From Aestuariivivens insulae (GTDB lineage: Bacteria > Bacteroidota > Bacteroidia > Flavobacteriales > Flavobacteriaceae), in assembly GCF_022662195.1 (NCBI RefSeq), contig NZ_JAKMCS010000008.1, positions 1-64,000 of the forward strand: a DNA stretch of 64,000 bases. Direction: 5' to 3'. Each line of letters starts with the position of its first letter. Position 1 is the stretch's first letter. A program made the position numbers and the translations under genes. Positions 45,936-55,700 of the stretch are shown piece by piece. The notes beneath the pieces are model-generated. The model was not told the DNA's origin, did not search any database, and saw only the letters and a list, made by a program, of their open reading frames with translations.

Positions 45936-45943
45936 TATATTTG
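45936..45943 (+). promoter_or_regulatory. Predicted -7 promoter element of kdgK
   Basis: TATATTTG matches the Bacteroidota TAnnTTTG consensus and lies 12 bp after the operator. A TTG at 45918-45920 is 15 bp upstream, closer than the ideal 19, so the -33 box is less certain. Confidence 0.6.
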
Positions 45944-45992
45944 TAACTCATATTTTAATAAAACTAAGCATAACATAAAATAAGAAAGTACA

Positions 45993-47039
45993 GTGAGTAA
46001 AGTAGTGACATTTGGGGAGATCATGCTAAGATTGGCCCCACAGGGATTTTTAAGGTTTTCACAGGCCAATAGTTTTGATGTGGTCTATGGCGGAGGAGAG
46101 TCCAACGTAGCAGTATCGTTGGCCAATTACGGTATTGATGTAGATTTTGTAACCCGCTTGCCCAAGAACGATATAGGGGAGTGTGCCATGATGGAACTTC
46201 GTAAGCGTGGCGTAGGCGTAGATAAAATAGTATGGGGCGGAGACCGTTTAGGAATATATTTTTTGGAAACCGGTGCTGTAAGCAGGGGAAGCAAGGTAGT
46301 TTATGACAGGGCCCATTCGGCCATGTCGGAGATCAAACCGGGGATGGTGGACTGGGATGCGGTATTGGAAGGTGTAGAGTGGTTCCATTGGACGGGCATT
46401 ACCCCGGCCATTTCCCAAGGCGCGGCCGATGCCTGCTTGGAAGCGGTAAAGGCGGCCAGCGATAAGGGCATCACCATTTCAACGGACCTGAACTACAGGG
46501 CCAAGTTATGGAAGTACTGTAGCAATGAGGACCGCGAAAGCATAATGACCGAACTGACCTCCTATTGCGATATCGTATTGGGCAACGAAGAAGATGCAGA
46601 GATGCACTTTGGCATCAAGCCCGAGGGCATCAGCGTACAGACCGAAGGGCATAACGTTAAGGCCGAGGCCTTCCTGTCGGTTTGCCAGCAAATGATGAAG
46701 AAGTTCCCAAAGGCCAAAAAGGTCATCACGACCTTGAGGGGCTCCATATCGGCGTCGCACAACACATGGGCCGGCGTACTGTACGACGGCAACAAGATGT
46801 ACGAGACGCGCCAGTACCAGATTACCGATATCGTTGACCGTGTTGGTGGCGGTGACAGTTTTATGGGCGGCTTGATCTACGGATTGCTGACCTACCCAGA
46901 GGACGACCAGAACGCATTGGATTTTGCCGTAGCAGCCTCTTGTTTGAAGCATACCATAAAGGGCGATGCCAACTTGGTGACCGTAGCAGAGGTAGAAAAG
47001 TTAATGGGTGGGGATGCCTCAGGACGAGTGGCACGATAG
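45993..47039 (+). CDS. kdgK: 2-keto-3-deoxygluconate kinase (PfkB family)
   Basis: 348 residues from a GTG start (MSKVVTFGEIMLRLAP). PfkB sugar kinase: YGGGESNVAVSLANYG near 32-47, STDLNYRAKLW near 163-173, and DRVGGGDSFMGGLIYG with catalytic Asp288. It phosphorylates 2-keto-3-deoxygluconate to KDPG, linking KduD to the aldolase encoded next. It lies under the same operator palindrome as kduI. Base composition rises from about 40% GC in the first 250 bp to 50-60% in much of 46380-47000, unlike the flanking DNA; the cause is unknown. Confidence 0.93.
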   Translation: MSKVVTFGEIMLRLAPQGFLRFSQANSFDVVYGGGESNVAVSLANYGIDVDFVTRLPKNDIGECAMMELRKRGVGVDKIVWGGDRLGIYFLETGAVSRGSKVVYDRAHSAMSEIKPGMVDWDAVLEGVEWFHWTGITPAISQGAADACLEAVKAASDKGITISTDLNYRAKLWKYCSNEDRESIMTELTSYCDIVLGNEEDAEMHFGIKPEGISVQTEGHNVKAEAFLSVCQQMMKKFPKAKKVITTLRGSISASHNTWAGVLYDGNKMYETRQYQITDIVDRVGGGDSFMGGLIYGLLTYPEDDQNALDFAVAASCLKHTIKGDANLVTVAEVEKLMGGDASGRVAR

Positions 47040-47103
47040 GTTATAATCTTAGAGCAATCATAAATTAACCTGTTATATAGTTTGGTTTGTTTAGCCCAAC
47101 AGC

Positions 47104-47153
47104 ATGTCAGTTCGAGTGTCCCGACAGTAAACGTCGGGACGTATCGAGAACAG
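47104..47153. repeat. Intergenic hairpin repeat between kdgK and kdgA
   Basis: GTCCCGAC (47118-47125) pairs perfectly with GTCGGGAC (47133-47140) around loop AGTAAAC. It is flanked by ATGTCAGTTCGAG on the left and TATCGAGAACAGG on the right. Such TTCGAG/TCGAGAA-bordered hairpins look like a dispersed repeat family of flavobacterial genomes. A diverged copy lies at 40893. It could act as an mRNA-stabilising or attenuating element between the two genes. Confidence 0.7.
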
Positions 47154-47187
47154 GTTTAAAATAAAATAAAGTTAATTTAAAAGGACA

Positions 47188-47856
47188 ATGGCACAATTTA
47201 CAAGATTGGAAGTGGCACAAGCCATGAAGGACACAGGAATGATTCCTTTGTTTTTTCACAACGATTTAGAACTTAGTAAGAACATATTAAAAGCCTGTTA
47301 TGATGGTGGCGCAAGGCTGTTGGAGTTTACTGCACGTGGCGATTTCGCCCATGAGGTTTTTGGAGAACTCACCAAATATGCCATAAAGGAATTACCGGGC
47401 ATGATTATGGGAGTAGGATCGGTAACCGATGCGGCCCAGGCCAGTTTATACATGGCCTTGGGAGCTAACTTTATAGTGACCCCAGTGCTAAGGGAAGACA
47501 TCGCCATCGCCTGTAACCGTAGAAAAGTACTGTGGTCACCAGGCTGTGGTAGCCTAACGGAAATAGCCAGAGCGGAAGAGTTGGGCTGTGAGATCGTAAA
47601 GCTGTTCCCTGGCGATATCTATGGCCCCCAGTTTGTTAAGGGCGTTAAAGGGCCCCAGCCATGGACCAGCATCATGCCAACAGGTGGGGTGTCGCCAACA
47701 GAGGAAAACCTAAAAGGGTGGTTCAGTGCAGGAGTAACCTGTGTGGGTATGGGATCCCAATTGATCTCTAAGGAAATCGTGGCAAATAAGGATTATGCTA
47801 CATTGGAACAAAAGGTCAAAGAAGCTTTGGCAATTATTAAAGGATTAAGGAAATAG
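47188..47856 (+). CDS. kdgA: 2-dehydro-3-deoxy-phosphogluconate (KDPG) aldolase
   Basis: 222 residues. Class I aldolase of the KDPG/KHG family: catalytic Glu46 in ARLLEFTARG, MIMGVGSVTDAAQA, ANFIVTPVL, SPGCGSLTEIARA, and Schiff-base Lys138 in CEIVKLFPGD, followed by MPTGGVSPTEENLKGWFSAG. It splits KDPG to pyruvate and glyceraldehyde 3-phosphate, the last step of the uronate route. It follows kdgK by 148 bp that carry a hairpin repeat, and precedes the TRAP genes by 19 bp. It shares the raised GC of the 3' part of kdgK. Confidence 0.93.
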   Translation: MAQFTRLEVAQAMKDTGMIPLFFHNDLELSKNILKACYDGGARLLEFTARGDFAHEVFGELTKYAIKELPGMIMGVGSVTDAAQASLYMALGANFIVTPVLREDIAIACNRRKVLWSPGCGSLTEIARAEELGCEIVKLFPGDIYGPQFVKGVKGPQPWTSIMPTGGVSPTEENLKGWFSAGVTCVGMGSQLISKEIVANKDYATLEQKVKEALAIIKGLRK

Positions 47857-47875
47857 TATTTAGCAATTCTTTCAC

Positions 47876-48856
47876 ATGGGAAAACATTTAAACTTTCTGC
47901 TCCTTGTAGTTTTATCAATAACCTTGGTATCATGCAATCGTACTGAAAAGCAAAGAACAATTAAGTTGGCCCATGGTTTGGATACCAATCACCCAGTCCA
48001 TAAAGCTATGGTTTTAATGGGGGAGGAATTAGAGGCTAGATCTGAAGGCAAATTAAAACTAGAAATATATCCCAACCAACAATTAGGATCTGAGCGTCAA
48101 TGCTTGGAGCTTCTTCAAATAGGTAGTTTGGATATGACTAAAGTATCTGCTGCAGTAATGGAGAATTTTTCGCCAAACATGAGAGTGTTTGGCTTGCCTT
48201 TTTTATTCAAAAACCGAGAACACACTTTTAAGGTTTTAGATGGAAATATAGGTAGAGAGCTGTTGGATGGAGGACAAAAATATTGGTTGAAAGGCTTAGG
48301 GTATTACGATGCCGGTAGCCGTAGTTTTTATACTATGGAAAAGCCTGTAAAAACACCAGAGGATTTAAATGGCTTGAAGATTAGGGTTATGGAGAGTGTA
48401 ACCGCCATGAACATGGTAAGCAGCCTTGGGGGTTCGCCAACACCCATTTCTTATGGAGAGCTTTATACGGCATTGCAACAAGGCGTTGTAGACGGTGCAG
48501 AAAATAACCCACCATCTTTTTATTTGTCTCGCCATTATGAGGTATGTAAATATTATGCTTTAGATGAACATACTACAATCCCAGACGTATTAATTATTAG
48601 TACCCATTTATGGACTACATTGTCAAGTGAAGAGCAAACTTGGTTACAGGCAGCTGTGGACAAGTCGGTTGCATATCAGCGTGAGCTCTGGGCAAGATCA
48701 GAGAAGGAAGCCATAGAGGCCGTTAAGAAAGAAGGTGTAGAGGTGGTAACTCCGGATAAATCACTTTTTAAGGAGAAAGTAAGGTCTATATACGAATCTT
48801 ATAAGGACGATGGTCCCATATATGATCTTATAAAAAGAATTCAAGAAACCGAATAA
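47876..48856 (+). CDS. dctP: TRAP transporter substrate-binding protein (DctP family), lipoprotein
   Basis: 326 residues. Lipoprotein signal with Cys20 (LLLVVLSITLVSC), unusual for the family in Proteobacteria but common in Bacteroidota. DctP landmarks: IKLAHGLDTNHPVHKAM, YPNQQLGSERQCLELLQIGSLDM, FGLPFLF, KPVKTPEDLNGLKIRVMESVT, and SYGELYTALQQGVVDGAENNP. The Arg in KIRVM contacts the substrate carboxylate in known structures. It probably captures a uronate or unsaturated uronic acid in the periplasm. First of three tightly coupled TRAP genes after kdgA. Confidence 0.93.
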   Translation: MGKHLNFLLLVVLSITLVSCNRTEKQRTIKLAHGLDTNHPVHKAMVLMGEELEARSEGKLKLEIYPNQQLGSERQCLELLQIGSLDMTKVSAAVMENFSPNMRVFGLPFLFKNREHTFKVLDGNIGRELLDGGQKYWLKGLGYYDAGSRSFYTMEKPVKTPEDLNGLKIRVMESVTAMNMVSSLGGSPTPISYGELYTALQQGVVDGAENNPPSFYLSRHYEVCKYYALDEHTTIPDVLIISTHLWTTLSSEEQTWLQAAVDKSVAYQRELWARSEKEAIEAVKKEGVEVVTPDKSLFKEKVRSIYESYKDDGPIYDLIKRIQETE

Positions 48857-48858
48857 CT

Positions 48859-49323
48859 ATGGAAATAAGAAAAAAGGTTGATCGTATCCTTGGGATAGTA
48901 CTAGCAACAATCATGGCTGTTATGGTGTTAAATGTATTATGGCAAGTCTTCACTAGATTTATAGTAGGTAAACCAAGTCCGTTTACCGATGAGTTGGCAA
49001 GATACCTCATGATATGGGTTGGTGTTTTGGGAGCTGCTTACATTTCGGGAAGGAGAATGCATGTAGCTATAGACTTGTTGCCTGCAAGATTAAATAAAGA
49101 AGGACAAACAAGATTAAAGGTATTAATTAATTGGATTATTATTGTTTTTTGCTTTTTTGCATTAGTGGTTGGTGGCCTACGTTTAATATACATCACCTTT
49201 ACCTTAGGGCAATATTCCCCAGCATTACAAGTACCATTGGCAGTGGTTTATGCCGTAATTCCAATAAGTGGGATTTTAATTATTTATTACAAACTATCTG
49301 ATATTATAAACAAGCTACTATAA
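48859..49323 (+). CDS. dctQ: TRAP transporter small membrane subunit (DctQ family)
   Basis: 154 residues, four predicted membrane segments (ILGIVLATIMAVMVLNVLW; YLMIWVGVLGAAYI; WIIIVFCFFALVVGG; VVYAVIPISGILIIYY). The FTDELARYLMIWVGVLGAAY motif is characteristic of DctQ. It starts 2 bp after dctP and overlaps dctM by 1 bp, so translation is likely coupled. Confidence 0.92.
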   Translation: MEIRKKVDRILGIVLATIMAVMVLNVLWQVFTRFIVGKPSPFTDELARYLMIWVGVLGAAYISGRRMHVAIDLLPARLNKEGQTRLKVLINWIIIVFCFFALVVGGLRLIYITFTLGQYSPALQVPLAVVYAVIPISGILIIYYKLSDIINKLL

Positions 49324-50618
49324 TGGAATATTTACCCATACTTATCTTAATTTTTAGTTTTGTTGGTTTGCTATTAATAGGTGTACCAGTGGCATGGAGC
49401 ATTGCAATCTCATCTTTATTGACCATGATGACCAGTATTGCAATGCTTCCAGCATTAACAACGGTTTCGCAGCGTATAGCAACAGGCTTGGATAGTTTCG
49501 CTTTACTGGCCATTCCTTTTTTTGTTCTATCGGGGCAATTGATGAACAAAGGGGGCATTGCCCATCGGCTAATCGATTTTGCAAAAACAATTGTGGGCGC
49601 TCTTCCAGGAGGTTTAGCCTTAATCAATGTTATAGCTGCCATGTTAATGGGGGCTATTGCCGGATCTGCAATGGCTTCGGCATCGGCTATGGGAAGTATT
49701 TTAGGTCCAGAAATGGAAAAAGAAGGCTACTCTAAAGAGTTTGGAGCAGCAGTAAATATTACATCATCTACAACAGGCTTGGTTATCCCGCCTAGTAATG
49801 TGCTTATTGTTTATTCCCTGGCAAGTGGAGGGGTTTCTATTGCGGCATTGTTTGTAGCGGGGTATATTCCTGGAATATTAACGGGACTGTTCCTTATGTT
49901 GGTGGCTTCGTTTTGGGCAAAGAAGAAAGGCTATAAAGTAGGCAAACGAAGTTCTCTAAAAGAAGTGTGGATTACATTTGTTAAAGCATTCCCTAGTTTA
50001 ATGCTATTGGTTGTAGTAATTGGAGGTATTGTAGCGGGAATTTTTACTGCTACCGAGGCTTCAGCTGTAGCCGTGTTATATACCCTTGTTTTAGGATTCA
50101 TTTATAAAGAAATACAAACTAAGGATTTGCCACAAATATTATTGGATTCTTGTAGCACAACAGCTATTGTTATGCTTTTAATAGGGGCATCCATGAGTAT
50201 GTCTTGGGTAATGTCTTACGAAAACATCCCGCAGAGTATTAGTTCTGTATTGTTGACCGTAAGTGATAACCCAATAATCATTCTTTTGATTATTAACCTT
50301 ATGCTATTGTTTGTAGGAGTCTTTATGGATATGACTCCAGCCATATTAATTTTTACACCGATCTTTTTACCGATTATAACAAAACTGGGCATGGATCCGG
50401 TACAGTTTGGAATTATCATGGTCATGAACTTAAGCATAGGCCTATGCACACCTCCTGTGGGTTCCGTTCTGTTTGTAGGGGTTGGTATAGCCAATACAAC
50501 AATTGAAAAGGTCATTAAGCCATTGTTGCCTTTATTTTTTGCTATGGTGATTGCGTTGTTTCTAGTAACGTATTTTTCAGAATTAACACTTTGGTTACCA
50601 AGCTTATTTGGGCTTTAA
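49323..50618 (+). CDS. dctM: TRAP transporter large permease subunit (DctM family)
   Basis: 431 residues, about a dozen membrane helices. Landmarks: LLLIGVPVAWSIAISS, FALLAIPFFVLSGQLMNKGGIA, GGLALINVIAAMLMGAIAGSAMASASAMG, VIPPSNVLIVYSLASGG, and LCTPPVGSVLFVGVGIA. It forms the Na+-driven transport channel with DctQ. With kdgK and kdgA upstream it likely brings in the acidic sugar. A terminator follows. Confidence 0.94.
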   Translation: MEYLPILILIFSFVGLLLIGVPVAWSIAISSLLTMMTSIAMLPALTTVSQRIATGLDSFALLAIPFFVLSGQLMNKGGIAHRLIDFAKTIVGALPGGLALINVIAAMLMGAIAGSAMASASAMGSILGPEMEKEGYSKEFGAAVNITSSTTGLVIPPSNVLIVYSLASGGVSIAALFVAGYIPGILTGLFLMLVASFWAKKKGYKVGKRSSLKEVWITFVKAFPSLMLLVVVIGGIVAGIFTATEASAVAVLYTLVLGFIYKEIQTKDLPQILLDSCSTTAIVMLLIGASMSMSWVMSYENIPQSISSVLLTVSDNPIIILLIINLMLLFVGVFMDMTPAILIFTPIFLPIITKLGMDPVQFGIIMVMNLSIGLCTPPVGSVLFVGVGIANTTIEKVIKPLLPLFFAMVIALFLVTYFSELTLWLPSLFGL

Positions 50619-50677
50619 ACTATAATCAAGAGCAGTATAAAGCTTGGTTGTAGACCCTAATATTTAAATATAAACAC

Positions 50678-50708
50678 AAAGTCTTGTCTATAATGCAAGA
50701 CTTTTTTG
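50678..50708 (+). terminator. Intrinsic terminator after the TRAP genes
   Basis: AAAGTCTTG (50678-50686) pairs with CAAGACTTT (50696-50704) and continues into a T-rich tail. Confidence 0.85.
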
Positions 50709-50767
50709 TTATAAAAGGATTGGCGCGGGGTTTTATAAATTAAGCCACAAAAACCTTCAAAAAAGAA

Positions 50768-51361
50768 CTAAACTTTATTGGCTTTAAATCCGAACAGTAT
50801 AAAGAGGGTAGAAAGCATTTTTTCTTTCATTTTTTTACGAATAATAGAAAAGGCCTTGCTCATTTGTTTTTCAACGGTATTAACTGAAACATGTTGAAAT
50901 TCTGCAATTTCAATATAAGTGAGCCCCTCTTTTTTACTCAATAAAAATGTTTCTTTACACTTAGTTGGCAACTGTTCTATTTCTCTTTCAACAAGAGCTA
51001 TCAGCCGATTGGTTTCGTCTTCCTCTTTTTCTTCTAAAATAAGATCTAAACCTTCAATGTATTTTTTCTCTAATGTAGTAACAGCAATTGTCTTCCTGTA
51101 TTGATCTATAAATTCATTATAAACAGATTTATAGAGATAATTCTTTATAGAAATATTAGTATCCAGTTTCTCCCGTTGTTGCCACATTCTAACAATAACA
51201 TTCTGTACAATGTCTTCAGATTTAAAACTATCCCTGTCAAGGCTACTGGCATAATCGCACAGCTTTTTGTAGTAAAGGTCTATAAGGTGCGTATAGGCCG
51301 AAGTGTTTCCTTTTTTAAGGTGTTTGATAAACTTTTTTTGATTTGAAAATGACGCGTTCAA
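50768..51361 (-). CDS. ECF-type sigma factor, divergent from FecR of pair 3
   Basis: 197 residues. Region 2: AYTHLIDLYYKKLCDYASSL, EDIVQNVIVRMWQQREKL, SIKNYLYKSVYNEFIDQYRK. Region 4: LPTKCKETFLLSKKEGLTYIEIAEFQHVSVNTVEKQMSKAFSIIRKKM. It is a Bacteroidota FecI-like sigma. Unlike the cassette at 21549, it is transcribed away from its likely FecR partner, with 105 bp between their start codons, so the sigma and anti-sigma could be separately controlled. Confidence 0.92.
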   Translation of the reverse strand: MNASFSNQKKFIKHLKKGNTSAYTHLIDLYYKKLCDYASSLDRDSFKSEDIVQNVIVRMWQQREKLDTNISIKNYLYKSVYNEFIDQYRKTIAVTTLEKKYIEGLDLILEEKEEDETNRLIALVEREIEQLPTKCKETFLLSKKEGLTYIEIAEFQHVSVNTVEKQMSKAFSIIRKKMKEKMLSTLFILFGFKANKV

Positions 51362-51466
51362 GAGGAAGTATGAGTTTAAGTATAAACAAATTTAATTTTT
51401 TTTTATAAAAAGATGGTGGTATAACAATTTTAGTTTCGTTATAGCAATATACATGTTGAGTTAAGT

Positions 51467-52633
51467 ATGGACAAAAAGATAGAAAATTTAATCACAAAGT
51501 TTCTTGTTAAGGAGGCTAATTTAGAAGAGTTACGGCAGTTAGAGCTATGGATTAGTAACCCCAAAAATGAAAGTTTGTTTTTAGAATATATAAAGACTAA
51601 CGCATTTATAAATTTTTCGGTAAATAAGTACGATGAAAAAACGGCTAAAGCGGCTATAGTACGACGGATAAGACAGGAAAAAAGTGTTTTTTACAACGGG
51701 AGTAAAGTATCTAATCTCGTTAAATATGCAGCTGCAGTACTTGTTATTGGCATGCTAACCGTTACCTATGTTTTTAGGGGTAACATATTCGATACAACAG
51801 AAAGACAAGATGCAATAGTTACTACTACTACTATAGAAGTAGGTACAGACGGAGCACTATTAACCCTTGAAGATGGCTCTGTAGTAACTTTGGAAAAAGG
51901 AGAATCTTTCCAAACCCAAAATGCCAATAGCAATGGTCAGCAAATAGAATATAAACCTAGTGAACAAGCAACGACTAAGGTTGCTTATAATTACCTAACC
52001 ATTCCAAGAGGGAAACAATTCTTTGTGAAACTATCAGACGGTACGCGCATATGGTTAAACTCAGAGTCCCAGTTAAAATATCCAGTACAATTTGTTGAAG
52101 GCGAAAAAAGAGAGGTTGAACTGATCTATGGTGAAGCCTTTTTTGATGTATCTCCCAGTACAGAGCATAAGGGAGCAAAATTTACGGTTATTAATAAGGC
52201 CCAGGAAGTTGAGGTATTGGGTACCGAGTTCAATATAAAAGCCTATAAGGATGAAGACCATGTGTATACCACATTGGTTGAAGGCAAAGTGGAGGTTAAT
52301 GCTTCGGCAGTAAAACAAATATTAAAGCCTAATGAGCAATCTAACGTCAATAAGCTAAACAATAGCATTTTGGTAGAAGTAGTGGATGCCAAGGCAGAAA
52401 TAGCTTGGAAAGATGGTATATTCAGTTTTAAGGGTAAACCCTTAAAAGCCATTATGAAAGTATTATCCAGATGGTATGATATTGATGTGGTTTTTGAAAA
52501 TAAAGATCTGGAAACTATAAAATTCAAAGGGAATTTATTTAAAGATCAACCAATCGATGAAATCCTGTCTATAATGAAATCCAGTACGATCAATAATTAC
52601 GAAATAAAAGACAAAACCTTAATTATAAAGTAA
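51467..52633 (+). CDS. FecR-family anti-sigma factor (pair 3)
   Basis: 388 residues. Cytoplasmic helical part 1-80, membrane segment about 86-103 (VKYAAAVLVIGMLTVTYVF), and a periplasmic FecR domain (YNYLTIPRGKQFFVKLSDGT, WLNSESQLKYPVQF, GEAFFDVSP, EVLGTEFNIKAYKDE). A DUF4974-like C-terminus carries LKAIMKVLSRWYDIDVVFEN. It is a close paralogue of the FecR at 22171 in the periplasmic part. It transduces the state of the STN-bearing SusC at 52782 to the divergent sigma factor. Confidence 0.92.
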   Translation: MDKKIENLITKFLVKEANLEELRQLELWISNPKNESLFLEYIKTNAFINFSVNKYDEKTAKAAIVRRIRQEKSVFYNGSKVSNLVKYAAAVLVIGMLTVTYVFRGNIFDTTERQDAIVTTTTIEVGTDGALLTLEDGSVVTLEKGESFQTQNANSNGQQIEYKPSEQATTKVAYNYLTIPRGKQFFVKLSDGTRIWLNSESQLKYPVQFVEGEKREVELIYGEAFFDVSPSTEHKGAKFTVINKAQEVEVLGTEFNIKAYKDEDHVYTTLVEGKVEVNASAVKQILKPNEQSNVNKLNNSILVEVVDAKAEIAWKDGIFSFKGKPLKAIMKVLSRWYDIDVVFENKDLETIKFKGNLFKDQPIDEILSIMKSSTINNYEIKDKTLIIK

Positions 52634-52682
52634 ATAACCAAAAAAAGTATGCCTATGCAGTAAACTAACAAATAACCAAAAA

Positions 52683-52727
52683 AAGGAGGATAAAGTTTAA
52701 CCGGCAAAGTATGGACTCTATCCCCTT
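52683..52727 (+). promoter_or_regulatory. Stem-loop in the FecR-SusC leader (pair 3)
   Basis: The arm 52683-52696 (AAGGAGGATAAAGT) pairs with 52715-52727 (ACTCTATCCCCTT) through 12 base pairs with one bulge and one mismatch, enclosing an 18-nt loop. It corresponds in place and closing bases to the stem-loop at 23350-23397. After both, the leader reads TCAATTAATTAAA/TCAATCAATTAAA and then ATGTTTAA before the SusC start. Confidence 0.6.
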
Positions 52728-52781
52728 GTAAAATTATCAATCAATTAAAGCATGTTTAACTAATTAACAACAAACAAATTT

Positions 52782-55700
52782 ATGCAAATTAAATTAACCA
52801 AAGGCTGTTTCCTTTTAGGAAAACGGTACTTACTGATCATTATGAGAACATTCGTATTCTTATGTTGCGTAACGGTTTTTTCCTTTACACCAAATAATAT
52901 TGTATCTCAAAACTCGAAGGTTATAGTAGAAGAGAACAAAACGTTAACCGTGGATGAGGTTTTTGATCTTATCATGCAACAAACGGACTATAAGTTTTTT
53001 TACGAAGAAGGGATTTTTAAGGATTATCCTAAGGTAGAAGTAAAGAAAGGAATTATTAGTACAAATAAATTGCTAAAGCAGAGTTTGTCACAAGGTGATT
53101 TGAGTATTAGAGTAACCGAAAATAATGCCATTCTTATCGAGGAAAAAAAGGAGGTGAACATGACGGATATTCAACAAAAGCATGAAGTAACGGGAACCAT
53201 AAAAGATGAAACAGGAATGCCTTTGTTGGGAGCCAATATTATTGAAAAAGGAACGACCAATGGTGTTCAAACCGATTTTGATGGGGGCTTTACGATCTAT
53301 GTATCAAGTAAAGAAGCTACTTTGGTGGTTTCTTATGTAGGCTATGCCAAAAAGGAAATAGACGTTAACGGTCAAGCAGAGTTGACGATAGTTCTAAAAG
53401 AAGATGCTGCAGAACTAGCGGAGGTGGTCGTAACTGCACTTGGGATTAGAAAGGAAAAGAAACGGGTAGGCTTTGCCGTTCAGGAAGTAAAAGGAGAATC
53501 GCTTCAAAAAGCGGTTACCCCCAATGTATTGGAATCGATGACAGGTAAAGTGGCTGGACTTATTGTAACCAGTAGTTCTGGGGAGTTCTATTCCGACCCA
53601 AGTATGTATATAAGAGGAAAACGCCCATTATTGGTTATTGATGGCGTACCACAAACAAGAACAGACTCCTGGAACTTTTCATCAGATGATGTTGAAAGTA
53701 TTTCGGTACTTAAGGGAACCTCGGCCGCTGCATTATACGGTTCGGCGGGTCAATTTGGGGCCGTACAAATTACACTTAAAACCGGAAGGGGAACCAATGG
53801 TACTGAGGTTAGTTACAATTCGTCAACCATGTTCCAGAATGGCTTTTTAAGGGTTCCAACACCACAATACCAATACGGTCCAGGTTCCAATGGTATTTAT
53901 GAATTTGGTACCGGTGAGGCCGGAAGTAATGGACTTAATGATTACGATTACTCCATTTGGGGGCCTAAATTTGATGGCAGATTAATAAAACAGTTCGACT
54001 CTCCAATCGATCCTGTTACAGGAGAACGTATACCAACGCCATGGGTGTCCAGAGGTAAAGATAACTTGAAGAATTTTATGGAAGTTGGTTTAGTAACTTC
54101 CAATAACCTTACCATAAGAAATAGTAGCGAAAAAGGTAGTTATATTATTTCCAATTCTTATAAGTATGCTAAAGCTTCCACACCAGGACAACGATTGGAT
54201 ATTAATACCTTAAGGTTAAATGGAAATTTAATACTATCGGATGCTATTGATATAGATGGATCGCTACAGTACAACTACCAATATTCTGATAACAGACTAA
54301 GAGGAGCTTATGGGCCTACATCGCCCGTATATACCTTAGCGATTTGGGGCGCCGCCAATTTTGATATTAGAAATTTTAAAAACTATTGGGAGCCAGGTAA
54401 AGAAGGAATCCGTCAGCACTTTGTAGAGCACTGGCGATATAACAATCCCTATGCGCTGTCTCATGCCTGGAAAAAGCCTTGGACCAAAAATGATATATTG
54501 GCTTATTTAAAAGTAAACTTTAAGCTAGGTGATAACCTAAAGGGCTATGTACGTTCTACAGTAAACAGTTACTCACTTACCGATAATGAAGAAATATCCA
54601 AAGATATTTACGATTATTCAATTCCAGACAGGGGAGGGCGTTTTAGATATAATGCCTCCAGAAATTTTGAAAACAATACCGACTTTTTATTGATGTTCAA
54701 TAAAGAAGTTAACAAAGACTTTACAGTCGATGCCACTTTAGGAGCCAACCAACGATATTTAAGATATGAGCAGGAATGGGCTAGCACAACGCAACTGGTA
54801 GTGCCAGAGGTATTTACCTTGCAAAATTCTAAAGATAAGGTGACACCATCCAGTTATAAAGAGTACACGGGCATTTACAGTGCCTATGGTTCGGTAGACT
54901 TGTCGATTAAGGATTATTTATATGTTGGTGCTACGGGAAGATTTGATAAGTCGTCTGTTATGCCAGAAGTGAATGATACCTTTTTTTATCCATCCATTTA
55001 TTTGAGTGTTATTGTAAGTGATCTGTTCGATTTACCAAAGCCAATTAGCTATTTAAAGTTAAGAACCTCGTACGCGAAAGTAGGGAGTACCTATGCTGAT
55101 GAGAATAATAAGAACCCTTATCAGAATATAAGCTCGTATAGTACTGGTAATTGGAGAGATTTGCCAACGGCTAGTTATCCAGGAACTTTAAGAAATCCAG
55201 GGCTAAAACCAGCTTCAACCTCATCTTATGAACATGGGTTAGACTTGAGATTGTTTAAGGGGCGTTTTGGTGTAGATTTTACATATTACGAGAATGTTGA
55301 TGGACCAGGGATTTTTACACAACCTTTTTCTCAAGCTTCTGGATATTCTGGTTCACAATATAATGGTAGGGTAACAGAAACTAGAGGTATGGAGATTTCG
55401 ATTAACGCCGTACCGTTCCAGTCGAATGATTTTAAATGGGAAACCATGATCAATTTCAGTAAATACAAAGAATATTTAACATCTTTACCGCCAGCCGAAG
55501 ACGGTACACCACGATTAAATGAAGGCAAAACGTTTTTAGGTGACCGACTATATAATTATTGGTGGTACGACTGGGATAGATCGCCCGACGGACAGTTGAT
55601 TATAGGAGATAATGGGTTGCCAGAAACAACAGAGTTTACGGTAAATTTAGGAAATACCCAACCCGATTTTGAAGGTAGTATTAGCAATACGATTACCTAC

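Noticed and set aside
46506-46952. 148-codon open frame on the minus strand inside kdgK
   Set aside because: It lies wholly within a well-supported PfkB kinase gene in a GC-rich stretch where stop codons are rare. Its translation shows no domain.
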